From Brevundimonas subvibrioides (lineage in GTDB: Bacteria; Pseudomonadota; Alphaproteobacteria; Caulobacterales; Caulobacteraceae), in contig NZ_CP114542.1 in assembly GCF_027271155.1 (NCBI RefSeq), positions 2,527,001 to 2,591,000 on the forward strand: DNA of 64,000 nt, written 5' to 3'. A program made the translations under genes and the position numbers. This document shows, in pieces, positions 25,757-34,378 of the stretch. Position 1 is the first letter of the stretch. Every line of letters begins with the position of its first letter. Below the pieces are notes generated by a model that was given only the letters and a program-made list of their open reading frames with translations, did not search any database and was not told the origin of the DNA.

Positions 25757-26494
25757 GTGGAAAATGCCGCCTACATCGGACTGTCCCGCCAGATGACGCT
25801 GCGCCGCGAGCTCGACATCGCGGCCAACAACATCGCCAATGCGGAGACGACGGGCTTCAAGGTCGAGCAGTTGCTGCTCGGTACCGAGATCGGCCAGCGG
25901 GCCCGCAACGACGCCGTGCGCCCGGGCGTCAGCTTCGTTCTGGACAAGGGCGTGGGCCGCGACTTCGGCCAGGGTGCCCTGAACGAGACCGGCCGGACGC
26001 TGGATTTCGCGATCGACGGCGAAGGGGCCTTCTTCAAGATCCAGGACGGGGCAGGCGAGGCCTATACCCGCGACGGGGCCTTCACGGTCGATCCGACGGG
26101 ACAGCTGGTGACCAAGTCGGGCCTACCGGTGCTGGGCGACGGCGGGCCGATCGTCGTCGATCCGGCCAGGGGAGCCCTGACCGTGGCCGAGGACGGCACG
26201 ATCAGCCAGGACGGCCAGCTCCTCGGCACGCTGACCCTGGCCCGGTTCGACGATCTGGCGGTGCTGTCCAAGGACGGCGACGGCCTCTACCGCAATGCCT
26301 CCAATGCCCCCGCGCTCGACGCGACGGGCGTGCAGGTGCGCCAGGGGATGCTGGAGGGATCCAACGTCAACACCCTGATCGAGATCACCAATCTGATCGA
26401 GATCAACCGCGCCTACGAACGCGCGACCAAGATGATCGAGAATGTCCAGGACCTGTCCCGCCGCTCGGTCGAGCGGCTGGGCCGGTCATCATGA
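25757..26494 (+). CDS. flgF: Flagellar basal-body rod protein FlgF
   Basis: This 245-residue proximal rod protein starts at a GTG at 25757 behind AAGGAG (25741-25746). The N-terminus ENAAYIGLSRQMTLRRELDI and DIAANNIANAETTGFKVEQL is the rod/hook anchoring motif. The C-terminal EGSNVNTLIEITNLIEINRA helix closes the coiled coil. A longer frame begins before the promoter and is not used. First gene of the sigma-54-dependent operon. Confidence 0.94.
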   Translation: MENAAYIGLSRQMTLRRELDIAANNIANAETTGFKVEQLLLGTEIGQRARNDAVRPGVSFVLDKGVGRDFGQGALNETGRTLDFAIDGEGAFFKIQDGAGEAYTRDGAFTVDPTGQLVTKSGLPVLGDGGPIVVDPARGALTVAEDGTISQDGQLLGTLTLARFDDLAVLSKDGDGLYRNASNAPALDATGVQVRQGMLEGSNVNTLIEITNLIEINRAYERATKMIENVQDLSRRSVERLGRSS

Positions 26495-26554
26495 TGGCGT
26501 TCCTCAAGCCGCGAGGCGCCGCGCGCCAAGCGACCGGGACAATGGAGTAGAATA

Positions 26555-27343
26555 ATGCGCGCTCTCAGAACCGCTGCCTCGGGCATGTCCGCCCAGCAGC
26601 TGAACGTGGAGGTCATCTCCAACAACATCGCCAACATGAACACGGTGGGCTACAAGCGTCAGCGCGCCGAGTTCCAGGACCTGATCTATCAGAACGTCGA
26701 ACGGATGGGCGCGCAGTCGTCCAGCCAGGGCACGATCGTCCCCACGGGCATCCAGGTCGGTCTGGGCGTCAAGGCGGGCAGCGTCTACCGGATCACAGAG
26801 CAGGGCACGCCGACCCAGACCGGCAACGACTACGATATCGCGATCGACGGAAAAGGCTATTTCCAGGTCACCATGCCCTCGGGCGAGATCGGCTATACCC
26901 GCGCCGGCAATTTCTCGCTGAGCGCCGAAGGCCAGCTGGTGACCGAGGACGGATATGCCGTCGAACCGGCCATCTCCATCCCGCAGGACGCGATCGACGT
27001 CAGCATCTCCAAGAGCGGCCAGGTTCAGGTCACCACGGCCGGATCGCCGGAGCCCACCGTCGTCGGGCAGCTGGAGCTGGCCAACTTCTTCAACGAAGCC
27101 GGGCTTGAGGCGATCGGCGACAACCTGCTGCTGGAAACGGCCGCCTCCGGACCGGCGACCCCTGGCACACCGGGCGACGCCGGCTTCGGGCAACTTCTGC
27201 AGGGTTACACCGAGGCGTCGAACGTCGACGCCGTAACCGAGATCAGCGCCCTGATCGTCGCCCAGCGGGCCTATGAGATGAACTCCAAGGTCATCACCAC
27301 CGCCGACGAGATGATGAGCGTCTCGGCCCAGGTGAAGAGCTAG
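26555..27343 (+). CDS. flgG: Flagellar distal rod protein FlgG
   Basis: This 262-residue distal rod protein has the N-terminal MRALRTAASGMSAQQLNVEV and SNNIANMNTVGYKRQRAEFQ motif. The FlgG-specific insertion region SSQGTIVPTGIQVGLGVKAG follows, then GYTEASNVDAVTEISALIVA and QRAYEMNSKVI at the C-terminus. Length is exactly normal. It follows flgF by 60 bases and precedes flgA by 4. Confidence 0.97.
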   Translation: MRALRTAASGMSAQQLNVEVISNNIANMNTVGYKRQRAEFQDLIYQNVERMGAQSSSQGTIVPTGIQVGLGVKAGSVYRITEQGTPTQTGNDYDIAIDGKGYFQVTMPSGEIGYTRAGNFSLSAEGQLVTEDGYAVEPAISIPQDAIDVSISKSGQVQVTTAGSPEPTVVGQLELANFFNEAGLEAIGDNLLLETAASGPATPGTPGDAGFGQLLQGYTEASNVDAVTEISALIVAQRAYEMNSKVITTADEMMSVSAQVKS

Positions 27344-27347
27344 GATC

Positions 27348-27968
27348 ATGCGGGCTCTTTCCCTGATCGCCGCGCTCGGCCTGCTGGCCTCCCCTGCCCT
27401 CGCCGGGCCGGTCACCCTGAAGGCCAATCCGGTCGACGACGACGGCCGCGTCACCCTGGGCGACGTGTTCGACGGGGCCGGACCGGCCGCCAATTTCGTT
27501 CTGGCCAGCCGGGCGGGGCCGTCCGTCGTGTTCGAGGCGTCCCAGCTCCAGGCCATCGCCTCCCGCAACGGGCTGCAATGGGCCAATCCGAACGGCCTGC
27601 GTCGCGTGGTGGTCCGCCAGGCCTCGCTGGCCCCGGCCACGGGCGGCAATATCGTGACGGCTGCGACGGCCGGCCCTTCGGCCGTCACCCCGCCCGCGCC
27701 CACCGTCGCGGCCCCCCTGCAGCGCCAGGCCCGCGCGGCCCGCGTGATCGCCCGCAACGACATGGTCGAGGTCGCCTATGCCGTCGGCGGCGTGACGCTG
27801 ACGGTCACCGGACGCGCCACCCGCGACGCCGCCCCCGGCGAGAGCGTGCCGATCCTGAACGTCGTTTCCGGCCGCACGATCGATGCCGTCGCCATCGGCC
27901 CGGGCCGCGCCATCACGGGCCCGGAGGCCCAGGCCGCCCGTGACCAGCTCCAGTTCGCCTCGCGCTAG
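27348..27968 (+). CDS. flgA: Flagellar P-ring assembly chaperone FlgA
   Basis: This 206-residue periplasmic chaperone for FlgI P-ring assembly has an N-terminal signal (MRALSLIAALGLLASPALA). It then shows VTLGDVFDGAGPAANFVLAS and a C-terminal SAF-like domain (ARVIARNDMVEVAYAVGGVT, ESVPILNVVSGRTIDAVAIG). Length is typical. It starts 4 bases after flgG and ends 12 bases before flgH. Confidence 0.92.
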   Translation: MRALSLIAALGLLASPALAGPVTLKANPVDDDGRVTLGDVFDGAGPAANFVLASRAGPSVVFEASQLQAIASRNGLQWANPNGLRRVVVRQASLAPATGGNIVTAATAGPSAVTPPAPTVAAPLQRQARAARVIARNDMVEVAYAVGGVTLTVTGRATRDAAPGESVPILNVVSGRTIDAVAIGPGRAITGPEAQAARDQLQFASR

Positions 27969-27980
27969 AAAGATCCCGAC

Positions 27981-28706
27981 ATGCGTAAGTCCATCCTCGC
28001 CCTCGCCCTTGCCTCGCTGACCCTGGGAGCCTGCTCCACGGTGGTCGAGACGGTCCAGGGGCCGCAGCTGGCCCCCATCGGCTACCCGGCCCAGCTGGTG
28101 CCGGTGAGCCAGGCCTATACGACGGTCCCGGAACCGCGCTCGGCCAGCGCCAACTCGCTGTGGCGGGCCGGCGCGCGGGCCTTCTTCGGCGACCAGCGCG
28201 CGCGCCAGATCGGTGACATCCTGACTGTCAACATCGACATCGACGATCAGGCGCAGACATCGAACACCACGAGCCGCAGCCGGACCAACGATATCGCGGG
28301 CGGCGTGACCAACTTCCTCGGGCTGGAGAACAGCCTGGGCCGCGCCTTTCCCGGCGGTTTTACTCCACAGAATCTGGTCGGCCTCGAAGGGTCGTCGAAC
28401 GCCAACGGCACCGGCTCGGTCAGCCGGTCGGAGAAGGTCAGCCTGACCATCGCCGCGGTGGTCACGGACATCCTTTCCAACGGCAACCTGGTGATCCAGG
28501 GTCGGCAGGAAGTGCGCACCAACCGCGAGGTCCGCGAACTGACCGTCGCCGGCATCGTCCGGCCCGAGGACATCTCCTCGGCCAACACCATCGCCCACAC
28601 CCAGATCGCCGAAGCCCGCATCAGCTACGGCGGCCGCGGTGACATCAGCCGCGTCCAGGCGACACCGGCGGCGCAGGGCCTGGTCGAGCGGTTCAGTCCC
28701 TTTTGA
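27981..28706 (+). CDS. flgH: Flagellar L-ring lipoprotein FlgH
   Basis: This 241-residue outer-membrane lipoprotein forms the L-ring. It carries the lipobox LTLGAC, with Cys at about residue 18. The conserved FlgH core includes GDILTVNIDIDDQAQTSNTT and NGNLVIQGRQEVRTNREVRE, and the end reads RISYGGRGDISRVQ. It is the last gene of the flgFGAH operon, and a block of 53-bp tandem repeats starts 6 bases after its stop. Confidence 0.96.
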   Translation: MRKSILALALASLTLGACSTVVETVQGPQLAPIGYPAQLVPVSQAYTTVPEPRSASANSLWRAGARAFFGDQRARQIGDILTVNIDIDDQAQTSNTTSRSRTNDIAGGVTNFLGLENSLGRAFPGGFTPQNLVGLEGSSNANGTGSVSRSEKVSLTIAAVVTDILSNGNLVIQGRQEVRTNREVRELTVAGIVRPEDISSANTIAHTQIAEARISYGGRGDISRVQATPAAQGLVERFSPF

Positions 28707-28711
28707 GCGGG

Positions 28712-28911
28712 GGCGCTAACGCTCGCGACGCGGTCGCTCGCTGCATGAGCGCATTCTGGCTAGAGGCGCTAACGCTCGCGACGCGGTCGCTCGCTGCATG
28801 AGCGCATTCTGGCTAGAGGCGCTAACGCTCGCGACGCGGTCGCTCGCTGCATGAGCGCATTCTGGCTAGAGGCGCTAACGCTCGCGACGCGGTCGCTCGC
28901 TGCATGAGCGC
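28712..28911. repeat. 53-bp tandem repeat, 3.8 copies, each with an internal hairpin
   Basis: Units begin GGCGCTAACG at 28712, 28765, 28818 and 28871, exactly 53 bases apart and apparently identical; the fourth is cut after 41 bases. Each unit contains GCGAC-GCG-GTCGC, a perfect short hairpin, nested between GCGCT and AGCGC which can pair outside it. It starts 6 bases after flgH. It looks like an expanded REP-like terminator hairpin. Since 53 is not a multiple of 3 it is not coding. Confidence 0.95.
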
Positions 28912-28984
28912 GGGGTTGGCCAGATTTCGGGCGTGAACCGTTAACGGGGACCCGCGTTGGACGATCAGACGCAAGGTTCCCGCC

Positions 28985-29248
28985 ATGTTCAAGATTCTGA
29001 TCCCCGCAGTCTGCGCCCGAGGCCTCCTCGCCGTCGCGGCCCGGTCGCGATCGGCTGATGCCCGTTGGGAGGACGCTGTTCAGGCCGCACCGGTGATGAG
29101 CTGGAGCCTTCAGCATGAAGGCGATCTGGCCAGCAGAGGCCGGATGGCCGTGCTTGGCGACGCGGGATCTTTCCAGCTGATGGCCACGGCCGATGAACGT
29201 CGCGCAGTGGGTGATTTTCTGTCCTATTGTTCGATGGGTCGCGCCTGA
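28985..29248 (+). CDS. Hypothetical protein, shortened member of a local paralogue trio
   Basis: This 87-residue protein has a poorly formed signal-like start (MFKILIPAVCARGLLAVAAR) followed by MSWSLQHEGDLASRG and a C-terminal ADERRAVGDFLSYC. Its WxL..EG and final R..F..YC pattern resemble the start and end of the next two proteins, as if the middle had been lost. The 22-base overlap with the next frame suggests coupling. Function unknown; may be decaying. Confidence 0.5.
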   Translation: MFKILIPAVCARGLLAVAARSRSADARWEDAVQAAPVMSWSLQHEGDLASRGRMAVLGDAGSFQLMATADERRAVGDFLSYCSMGRA

Positions 29249-29685
29249 CGGCCCGTCGACGGGACGGATCCTTGACCCTTCTGGCCATCATCGCAGCGAC
29301 CGCTGCCCTTCAGGGCGGCTGGACCTGGACGCTCTATGAGGGCGAGGGGCCTCTGGTGCTCGCGAACGAGGTTCCCGACACGGCGCAACTGCGGACGACC
29401 TTCCAGTGCGCGCCCGGGTCCGGCGTGGCCCGTGTCGATCTGTATGGCGGACCGGGCGGATCGGGGTTCGCCACCCTTACCTCCGGCGGTGCCTCCGCCA
29501 CCGCCGAAACGACGCGCGTCAGCGATCGGCAATCTGTCGTGCTCCGAACGGACCATCCGGTGTTCGGCGCGTTCATGGTGACCGGCACGCTCGACGTGGC
29601 GGTCGGCGAGCGGCATCAGACCGTGGAGGTCCCGGCCACCCACCGGGGCAGGTTGAGACGGTTCGCGGAGCTTTGCGCAGGATGA
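29227..29685 (+). CDS. Exported hypothetical protein, paralogue 2 of the trio
   Basis: About 152 residues from a TTG at 29227, or 137 from a TTG at 29272. The hydrophobic stretch LTLLAIIAATAALQGG looks like an export signal. The mature domain reads WTWTLYEGEGPLVLANEVPD and TTFQCAPGSGVARVDLYGG, then ends RFAELCAG. The ATGA overlap with the next gene at 29682 indicates an operon. No family recognised. Confidence 0.65.
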   Translation: MFDGSRLTARRRDGSLTLLAIIAATAALQGGWTWTLYEGEGPLVLANEVPDTAQLRTTFQCAPGSGVARVDLYGGPGGSGFATLTSGGASATAETTRVSDRQSVVLRTDHPVFGAFMVTGTLDVAVGERHQTVEVPATHRGRLRRFAELCAG

Positions 29686-30203
29686 CCCCCATGCCCCTTC
29701 ACCCGTTCGCCTGGCTATCGATACTGGGGACCCTCGTCCTGACCTCGGCCTGTGCCAGCGTCGAACCCGTCAGCAAGGCTCCAGCGCGTGCGGCCATTGC
29801 CGCGCCGCAACCGGTCGCAGGCTACGACTGGCACCTGACGACCGACGAAGGCTTCGCCCGGCTGGCCTATGGCATCGCCGAAAGCGACGATCTCAGGCTG
29901 GGACTGGACTGCGCGGCCGGGTCGTCGCGCGTCGATATCACGGCCACGGCGCCGATGGGCGCGCGGACGCTTTTGCTGGAATCCGGGGGCGAAACCGAAC
30001 GGTTCGCTGCCGAGGGCGAGCCGTCGCAGCTTTCGGACGACGATCTTCTGACGGCCTCGGCCGCGGCCGAAATCCCTGTGTTCCAGAGCTTTCGCCGCCT
30101 GGGCTGGATCGCGCAGTGGACCGGCAGCGACAGCCGCGAGACCTATGTGGCCCACCCGGAATCCCGGGCGGACATCGAGCGGTTCTTCGCCCTCTGCGAC
30201 TGA
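29682..30203 (+). CDS. Exported hypothetical protein, paralogue 3 of the trio
   Basis: This 173-residue protein starts MTPMPLHPFAWL at an ATG overlapping the previous stop (ATGA). The hydrophobic signal ends LTSACASV, a possible lipobox. The mature part mirrors its neighbour: YDWHLTTDEGFARLAYGIAE, DLRLGLDCAAGSSRVDITAT and the ending DIERFFALCD. Converges on and abuts msrA. Function unknown. Confidence 0.72.
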   Translation: MTPMPLHPFAWLSILGTLVLTSACASVEPVSKAPARAAIAAPQPVAGYDWHLTTDEGFARLAYGIAESDDLRLGLDCAAGSSRVDITATAPMGARTLLLESGGETERFAAEGEPSQLSDDDLLTASAAAEIPVFQSFRRLGWIAQWTGSDSRETYVAHPESRADIERFFALCD

Positions 30204-30887
30204 TCAGGCCTCGACGCCGACCCCGATCGGACAGACGACGCCCGTGCCGCCGATGCCGCAATAGCCGTTCGGGTTCTTGGCCAGATAGCCCTGGTGATAG
30301 CCCTCGGCGAAATAGAAGGGCCCGGCCCGGGTGATCTCGGTCGTGATCGTGCCGCGACCGGCGTTCGTCAGGGCCGACTGATAGGCGTCGCGCGACGCCT
30401 CGGCCCGGGCCTTCTGCTCCTCGTCCAGATAGTAGATCGCCGAGCGGTAGGTCGAGCCGATGTCGTTGCCCTGGCGCATGCCCTGGGTCGGGTCGTGGCC
30501 TTCCCAGAAGGTCTTCAGCAGTTCGGCATAGGTGATTCTGGCCGGATCGAACACGACCTGGACGACCTCAGTCTGGCCGGTCAGGCCGGTGCAGGTTTCC
30601 TCATAGGTCGGATTGGGCGTGATGCCGCCGGAATAGCCCACCGCCGTCACCCAGACCCCCGGCAGCGTCCAGAACTTGCGCTCCACGCCCCAGAAGCAAC
30701 CCATGCCGAAGATCGCGGTCTGGAACCCTTCCGGATGCGGCCCCTTCAGCGGGCGGCCCAGCACGAAATGGACCTCGTCGGTCGGCAGCGGCGTGGCACG
30801 GCCCGGCAGGGCGGTGTCGGGCGTCGGCAGGGTGGTCTTGGCGCTCATGGTCGAAAACATCCGCGAGAAAAAGGACATGGCAGCCAT
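30204..30887 (-). CDS. msrA: Peptide-methionine (S)-S-oxide reductase MsrA
   Basis: This 227-residue enzyme reduces methionine-S-sulfoxide in proteins. It has the catalytic GCFWG motif and downstream conserved [36 protein letters not shown] and the C-terminal [17 protein letters not shown] with resolving Cys. Two ATGs at 30887 and 30878 are possible starts; the longer frame that continues through the tRNA gene is not real. It converges on the exported-protein trio. Confidence 0.93.
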   Translation of the reverse strand: MAAMSFFSRMFSTMSAKTTLPTPDTALPGRATPLPTDEVHFVLGRPLKGPHPEGFQTAIFGMGCFWGVERKFWTLPGVWVTAVGYSGGITPNPTYEETCTGLTGQTEVVQVVFDPARITYAELLKTFWEGHDPTQGMRQGNDIGSTYRSAIYYLDEEQKARAEASRDAYQSALTNAGRGTITTEITRAGPFYFAEGYHQGYLAKNPNGYCGIGGTGVVCPIGVGVEA

Positions 30888-30969
30888 ATGGGTACCCGGC
30901 CCGGTCTTGCCCAGAGGTCGGGGGCCAGACGACGCTTGCCGGACGCGTCCGCCTGTTCTATCAGCCTGC

Positions 30970-30994
30970 CCTCCCCGGGCGACCTCCGGGGAGG
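30970..30994. repeat. GC-rich hairpin (CCTCCCCGG / CCGGGGAGG)
   Basis: A perfect 9-bp stem with a 7-base loop sits between msrA and tRNA-Ser, 19 bases before the tRNA. It lacks a T-run. It could be a REP-type element or affect tRNA transcription; the sequence only shows the hairpin. Confidence 0.4.
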
Positions 30995-31012
30995 TTTGCC
31001 GTGTGGTCAAAC

Positions 31013-31102
31013 GGACAGGTGGCGGAGTGGTCGATCGCGCACGCTTGGAAAGCGTGTGTAGGTGAAAGCCTACCGAGGGTTCGAATCCCTCTCTGTCCGC
31101 CA
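31013..31102 (+). tRNA. tRNA-Ser (GGA anticodon)
   Basis: A 90-base tRNA with encoded CCA. The acceptor stem GGACAGG pairs with TCTGTCC (one G-U). The anticodon stem CACGC/GCGTG encloses the loop TTGGAAA with anticodon GGA at 31047-31049. A long variable arm of the serine type follows, and the T-arm is GAGGG-TTCGAAT-CCCTC. It marks the left edge of the accessory island; no second copy of its 3' end is visible at the right side. Confidence 0.97.
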
Positions 31103-31475
31103 CCGTCCCCGCCCAGCGGTCTCATCTTAGCCTTCAGCGCCAAAGCCTCCGGAATTCCGGGCCCTTTTCGGCCCGTTCCTGAACCGCTTTCGGTAGAAAT
31201 CCCGCCTTCTTGCCTGTTTCGCCCTCAATCCTTTGGGCGCGACTCTGCGCGTCTACGGCCGTACACCGTTTGGGTGCCTGTTTTCCTGTTATCCCGCATT
31301 TCGAGGACGTTTCGGGGAGGCGGATTTGCGCCAAAGCTCGCAAACCCCGACGTGGCCCGGCTTCGCCCTCCGTTGATCGTCAACCCACCGCGATCAGGAA
31401 CAGGCGATAACAGGCCCTGCCGCGCAGCTTATCAGGACCTACGAAGGCGAGGATCAGGGCCTGCAGACTGTCCGG
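31103..31475. other. Non-coding region between tRNA-Ser and the serine recombinase
   Basis: No credible gene is seen in these 373 bases. An inverted repeat CCTGTTATC (31285-31293) / GATAACAGG (31406-31414) spans 130 bases. Such a region next to a recombinase gene is where an attachment site would be expected, but no crossover core can be identified from this window alone. Confidence 0.4.
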
Positions 31476-33053
31476 TCAGACGGAGAAGCCGAGGGCCTTG
31501 CGCTGCGCATCCCATGAGACCGGGATGTCCACATCGCGCAGGGACTGCAGCGTCAGGCCCACGGGCTGACGTCCGTCCATGATCGCCTGCTGAATGTCGG
31601 GGGCGAGGAAGGCCAGCCGGACCAGATGGCGGATGTAGGGATCGTTGACGCCGGTCGCGTCACGCCAGAGCGGCGTACGACTTGCCGTATGGATTCCCGC
31701 CTTCGCCAGCTCGGCATGGGCGCGGCGTAGACCCGCGACGAGGGTGCGATCGACGCGCCGACGATCCTGATGGGCACCCCGCTCGAGCCAGGCGCGCCCG
31801 CCGCGACGTTGCAGCGCCACGGGCACGATCAGCCGTATGACGCCTGCGTCGTCGGGCGGCGGCAGATCGTGGATCGCCCGGGCCTGGGCCGACAGGCTGA
31901 GAATCAGCACGATCCGTTCCGGATGCAGCCGCACCTCCGTGACCAGATCTCGCAGCGCCGCCCAGTCCGCCAGCGGCTGACAGATCAGCTCACGCAGCGT
32001 GTTGGCGACCGCCTGCTCCACGGCCGGCGCGGCGACCCGTCGAAGGCTGTCGTCATTCGCGTCGGCGAGCTGTCCTTGCTGCACCTTCGCCTTCACGTAG
32101 TAGCGGTAGATGCCGTCGCCCTTTCGGGCGGTTACCGGGCTCATCGGCTGGCCCGCCGCATCGCGGATCAGGCCGGTGAGCAGCGCGGGCGAGCGCCGGA
32201 CTCTCTGCTGGCGCGGGGTGGTGTTGGCGTCGAGCAGGGTCTGGACGCGATCAAACAGGTCGCGGTCGAGGATCGGCGGATGCAGGCCGGGCCAGACCTT
32301 CTCCTTGTGCACGATCTCGCCGACGTAGACCCGGTTGCGCAGCATGCCGAACACCGCGCCGCGCGGAAACGGCGTCCCGCCGGTCGTATTGCCCGCGCCC
32401 GAAGTGCGCCTGCGCGACAGGACGCCGGCCGCCTTCATCTCGCGGCACAGGACGTGGACCGAGCCCAGCTCGAGATAGCGTTCGAAAATCCAGCGGACGG
32501 TGCGGGCCTCCTCCGACTCGATCGTCAGGGTCCTCTCGTGCGGGAGGTAGCCAAAGGGGGCGTTGCCGCCCATCCACATTCCTTTGGCCTTTGAAGCCGC
32601 GATCTTGTCGCGGATACGCTCGCCGGTGACCTCGCGCTCGAACTGGGCGAAGGACAGGAGGACATTGAGCGTCAACCGGCCCATCGAGGTCGTGGTGTTG
32701 AAGGCCTGGGTCACCGAGACGAACGAGACGCTGGACCGGTCGAAGCGATCGACGATGCGGGCGAAGTCCGGCAGCGACCGGGTCAGGCGGTCGACCTTGT
32801 AGACCACCACCACATCCACCTTGCCCGCGTCGATGTCCGCCAGCAGGCGGACCAGACCGGGCCGCTCCATGTTGCCGCCGGAGAAGCCACCATCGTCGTA
32901 GCGGGCCGGCAGCAACTGCCACCCCTCCCCGGCCTGCGACTTCACATAGGCCTCGCAAGCCTCGCGCTGGGCGTCGAGCGAGTTGAAACTCTGGTCGAGC
33001 CCCTCCTCTGAGCTCTTCCGCGTATAGATCGCACAGCGTAGCCGGGGTGCCAC
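31476..33053 (-). CDS. Large serine recombinase
   Basis: This 525-residue site-specific recombinase of the large serine type has the resolvase catalytic domain: YTRKSSEEG near residues 10-18, with Ser14 as the likely nucleophile. VVYKVDRLTRSLPDF and FAQFEREVTGERIRDKI follow. The recombinase domain includes WMGGNAPFGYLPHE and a VYVGEIVHKE region. A zinc ribbon expected in many large serine recombinases (CxxC pairs) is not evident. It precedes DUF2924 and DUF3489 in reverse order, a frequent alphaproteobacterial mobile-element module. It may have mobilised the island. Confidence 0.9.
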   Translation of the reverse strand: MAPRLRCAIYTRKSSEEGLDQSFNSLDAQREACEAYVKSQAGEGWQLLPARYDDGGFSGGNMERPGLVRLLADIDAGKVDVVVVYKVDRLTRSLPDFARIVDRFDRSSVSFVSVTQAFNTTTSMGRLTLNVLLSFAQFEREVTGERIRDKIAASKAKGMWMGGNAPFGYLPHERTLTIESEEARTVRWIFERYLELGSVHVLCREMKAAGVLSRRRTSGAGNTTGGTPFPRGAVFGMLRNRVYVGEIVHKEKVWPGLHPPILDRDLFDRVQTLLDANTTPRQQRVRRSPALLTGLIRDAAGQPMSPVTARKGDGIYRYYVKAKVQQGQLADANDDSLRRVAAPAVEQAVANTLRELICQPLADWAALRDLVTEVRLHPERIVLILSLSAQARAIHDLPPPDDAGVIRLIVPVALQRRGGRAWLERGAHQDRRRVDRTLVAGLRRAHAELAKAGIHTASRTPLWRDATGVNDPYIRHLVRLAFLAPDIQQAIMDGRQPVGLTLQSLRDVDIPVSWDAQRKALGFSV

Positions 33054-33055
33054 GG

Positions 33056-33445
33056 TCAGTCCTGCCGCAGGCCGAAGAACTTCGGCCCGTTGCGCTGAGT
33101 GCCGCTGATGGCGGTGGCGATGCCCGACAGGCTCTTCCAGCGTCGGCCGGCGTAGAGGTAGCCGCCTTCCACCTTCTCCACCTCATGACGCTGACCCTGC
33201 CACTCCCGGACAATGCGGGCCCCGTCATCGACCTCGCCGCCCCGCGCCGCCTGTCCGCGAAGCTGGCGACGCAACGTCTGGTCGATGCCGCCGAAGGCCG
33301 AGGTCTGGATCAGCCACGCAAGGCTGCGGCGCACCAGTTCGACCGATCGCAGGCTCGGAGGCGCGCCAAAGCGCGTCCTCCATTCCTGCCGCAGCTCCTG
33401 CAGGCTCATCGTCTCCAGCGCCCCGGCCGCCTCGTCGGGGCTCAC
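33056..33445 (-). CDS. DUF2924 domain protein
   Basis: This 129-residue protein contains SLQELRQEWRTRFGAPPSLR and an Arg-rich LVRRSLAWLIQ, then GGYLYAGRRWKSLSGIATAI and ends ISGTQRNGPKFFGL. This is DUF2924, found beside serine recombinases in prophage-like elements and possibly their accessory or directionality factor. It overlaps DUF3489 by 4 bases and is 2 bases from the recombinase, so the three are co-transcribed. Confidence 0.88.
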   Translation of the reverse strand: MSPDEAAGALETMSLQELRQEWRTRFGAPPSLRSVELVRRSLAWLIQTSAFGGIDQTLRRQLRGQAARGGEVDDGARIVREWQGQRHEVEKVEGGYLYAGRRWKSLSGIATAISGTQRNGPKFFGLRQD

Positions 33446-33921
33446 GAGGCGGCCCCGGTCAGGCGGTAGAGGCGACCGCCCTCGCCGGCCTCCGAGGTCG
33501 CGGCCAGGCCATGGGTCTTCTTCAGGGCCCCGGCCATGAAGCCCCGCACCGAGTGCGGTAGCCAGGCGGTGGCGTCCGAGATCTGCGCCACCGTCACGCC
33601 GTCGGGCCGGCCAAGCATCTCGATCACGGTCGCCGCCTTGGTGCCGGGCTTGGGTACTCGACCGCTAACGGGCGGCGACGCTTCCACCGAGACGTCCGGT
33701 GCCTGGGAGTCTCCGGGCGGCACCGGCTGCGGCGTCAGGCCAATGGCGGTGCGCCCCTCTTGCGTGAGGCTCCAGAGATCGCTCTCCCCGGTCAGGAGGC
33801 CTCGCCGGGCCAAGATGACGGCGGTCGCACGGGCGCGGGGCGCGATCTCGAAAGGCTCATCCCCGGTCTCGGCGATGCGGCGCAGAAGAATGCCCTGGGC
33901 GGTTGAGAGCTTGTCGGTCAT
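33442..33921 (-). CDS. DUF3489 domain protein
   Basis: This 159-residue protein has an N-terminal winged-helix-like part (SAQGILLRRIAE) and a C-terminal DUF3489-like half. That half reads GTKAATVIEMLGRPDGVTVA, then DATAWLPHSVRGFMAGALKK and AGEGGRLYRL. These proteins look like small DNA-binding regulators of the recombinase module. The leader upstream of its start carries a hairpin element shared with the region upstream of 50948. Confidence 0.85.
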   Translation of the reverse strand: MTDKLSTAQGILLRRIAETGDEPFEIAPRARATAVILARRGLLTGESDLWSLTQEGRTAIGLTPQPVPPGDSQAPDVSVEASPPVSGRVPKPGTKAATVIEMLGRPDGVTVAQISDATAWLPHSVRGFMAGALKKTHGLAATSEAGEGGRLYRLTGAAS

Positions 33922-33990
33922 TGGGTGGCTCCGATTAGCGGCGGGATGGCCGCACGACCCGAAGCCCCGGTCGCGAGACGCCGTGGGCGG

Positions 33991-34050
33991 GCCCGGCGTT
34001 CTCCGCCGGGCGCGTCCTCATCACGCTCTGGTCGCGAGCGAAGTCCAGTC
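33991..34050 (-). promoter_or_regulatory. Shared leader element, copy 1 (upstream of DUF3489)
   Basis: A GCCCGG...CCGGGC hairpin (33991-34011) is followed on the plus strand by TCACGCTCTG (34021-34030) and, ten bases later, AAGTCCAGTC (34041-34050). The same order and near-identical sequence recurs at 50991-51046 before an unrelated gene. On the minus strand it would be promoter plus 5' leader. Conservation is seen; function is inferred. Confidence 0.5.
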
Positions 34051-34071
34051 CAAATCAGAGAGCCGGCGAGC

Positions 34072-34284
34072 CTAAGTCGGGGGATCGAGAAGATGTCCGG
34101 CTGGCGTATCCAAGGCCTGCGCAATCCGCTCAAGGACGGTGATGGTCGGGTTGCGAACAAGTCGCTCAATACCACTCACATAGGTACGGTCCACGCCTGC
34201 GGCGTCGGCTAGCACCTCCTGCGACCAGCCTTTGGCCTTCCGTAGGCGCTTCATGTTAGCGGCGAGCCGCCTGCGGACTTCCAT
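34072..34284 (-). CDS. XRE-family transcriptional regulator
   Basis: This 70-residue helix-turn-helix protein reads MEVRRRLAANMKRLRKAKGW, then SQEVLADAAGVDRTYVSGIE and ITVLERIAQALDT. It is a single cro/C1-type domain. A GTG 36 bases upstream is an alternative start. It is divergent from the PD-(D/E)XK-like gene and may repress it, a typical control arrangement in restriction and defence modules. Confidence 0.88.
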   Translation of the reverse strand: MEVRRRLAANMKRLRKAKGWSQEVLADAAGVDRTYVSGIERLVRNPTITVLERIAQALDTPAGHLLDPPT

Positions 34285-34378
34285 CGCCGCAATCGTCGGC
34301 GAGGATGACCATCGGGCCACGGACTATGATACCCATTTTCCGCTGGACTTCATCGATGCCCAGAGCGACCACCCGGAT

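Noticed and set aside
28712..28911. CRISPR-like array
   Set aside because: The units are directly adjacent with no spacers between, so this is a tandem repeat, not a CRISPR array.
31013..31102. tRNA-Ser 3' end as an integrase attachment site
   Set aside because: Serine recombinases rarely use tRNA ends, and no second copy of the tRNA 3' end was found on the right side.
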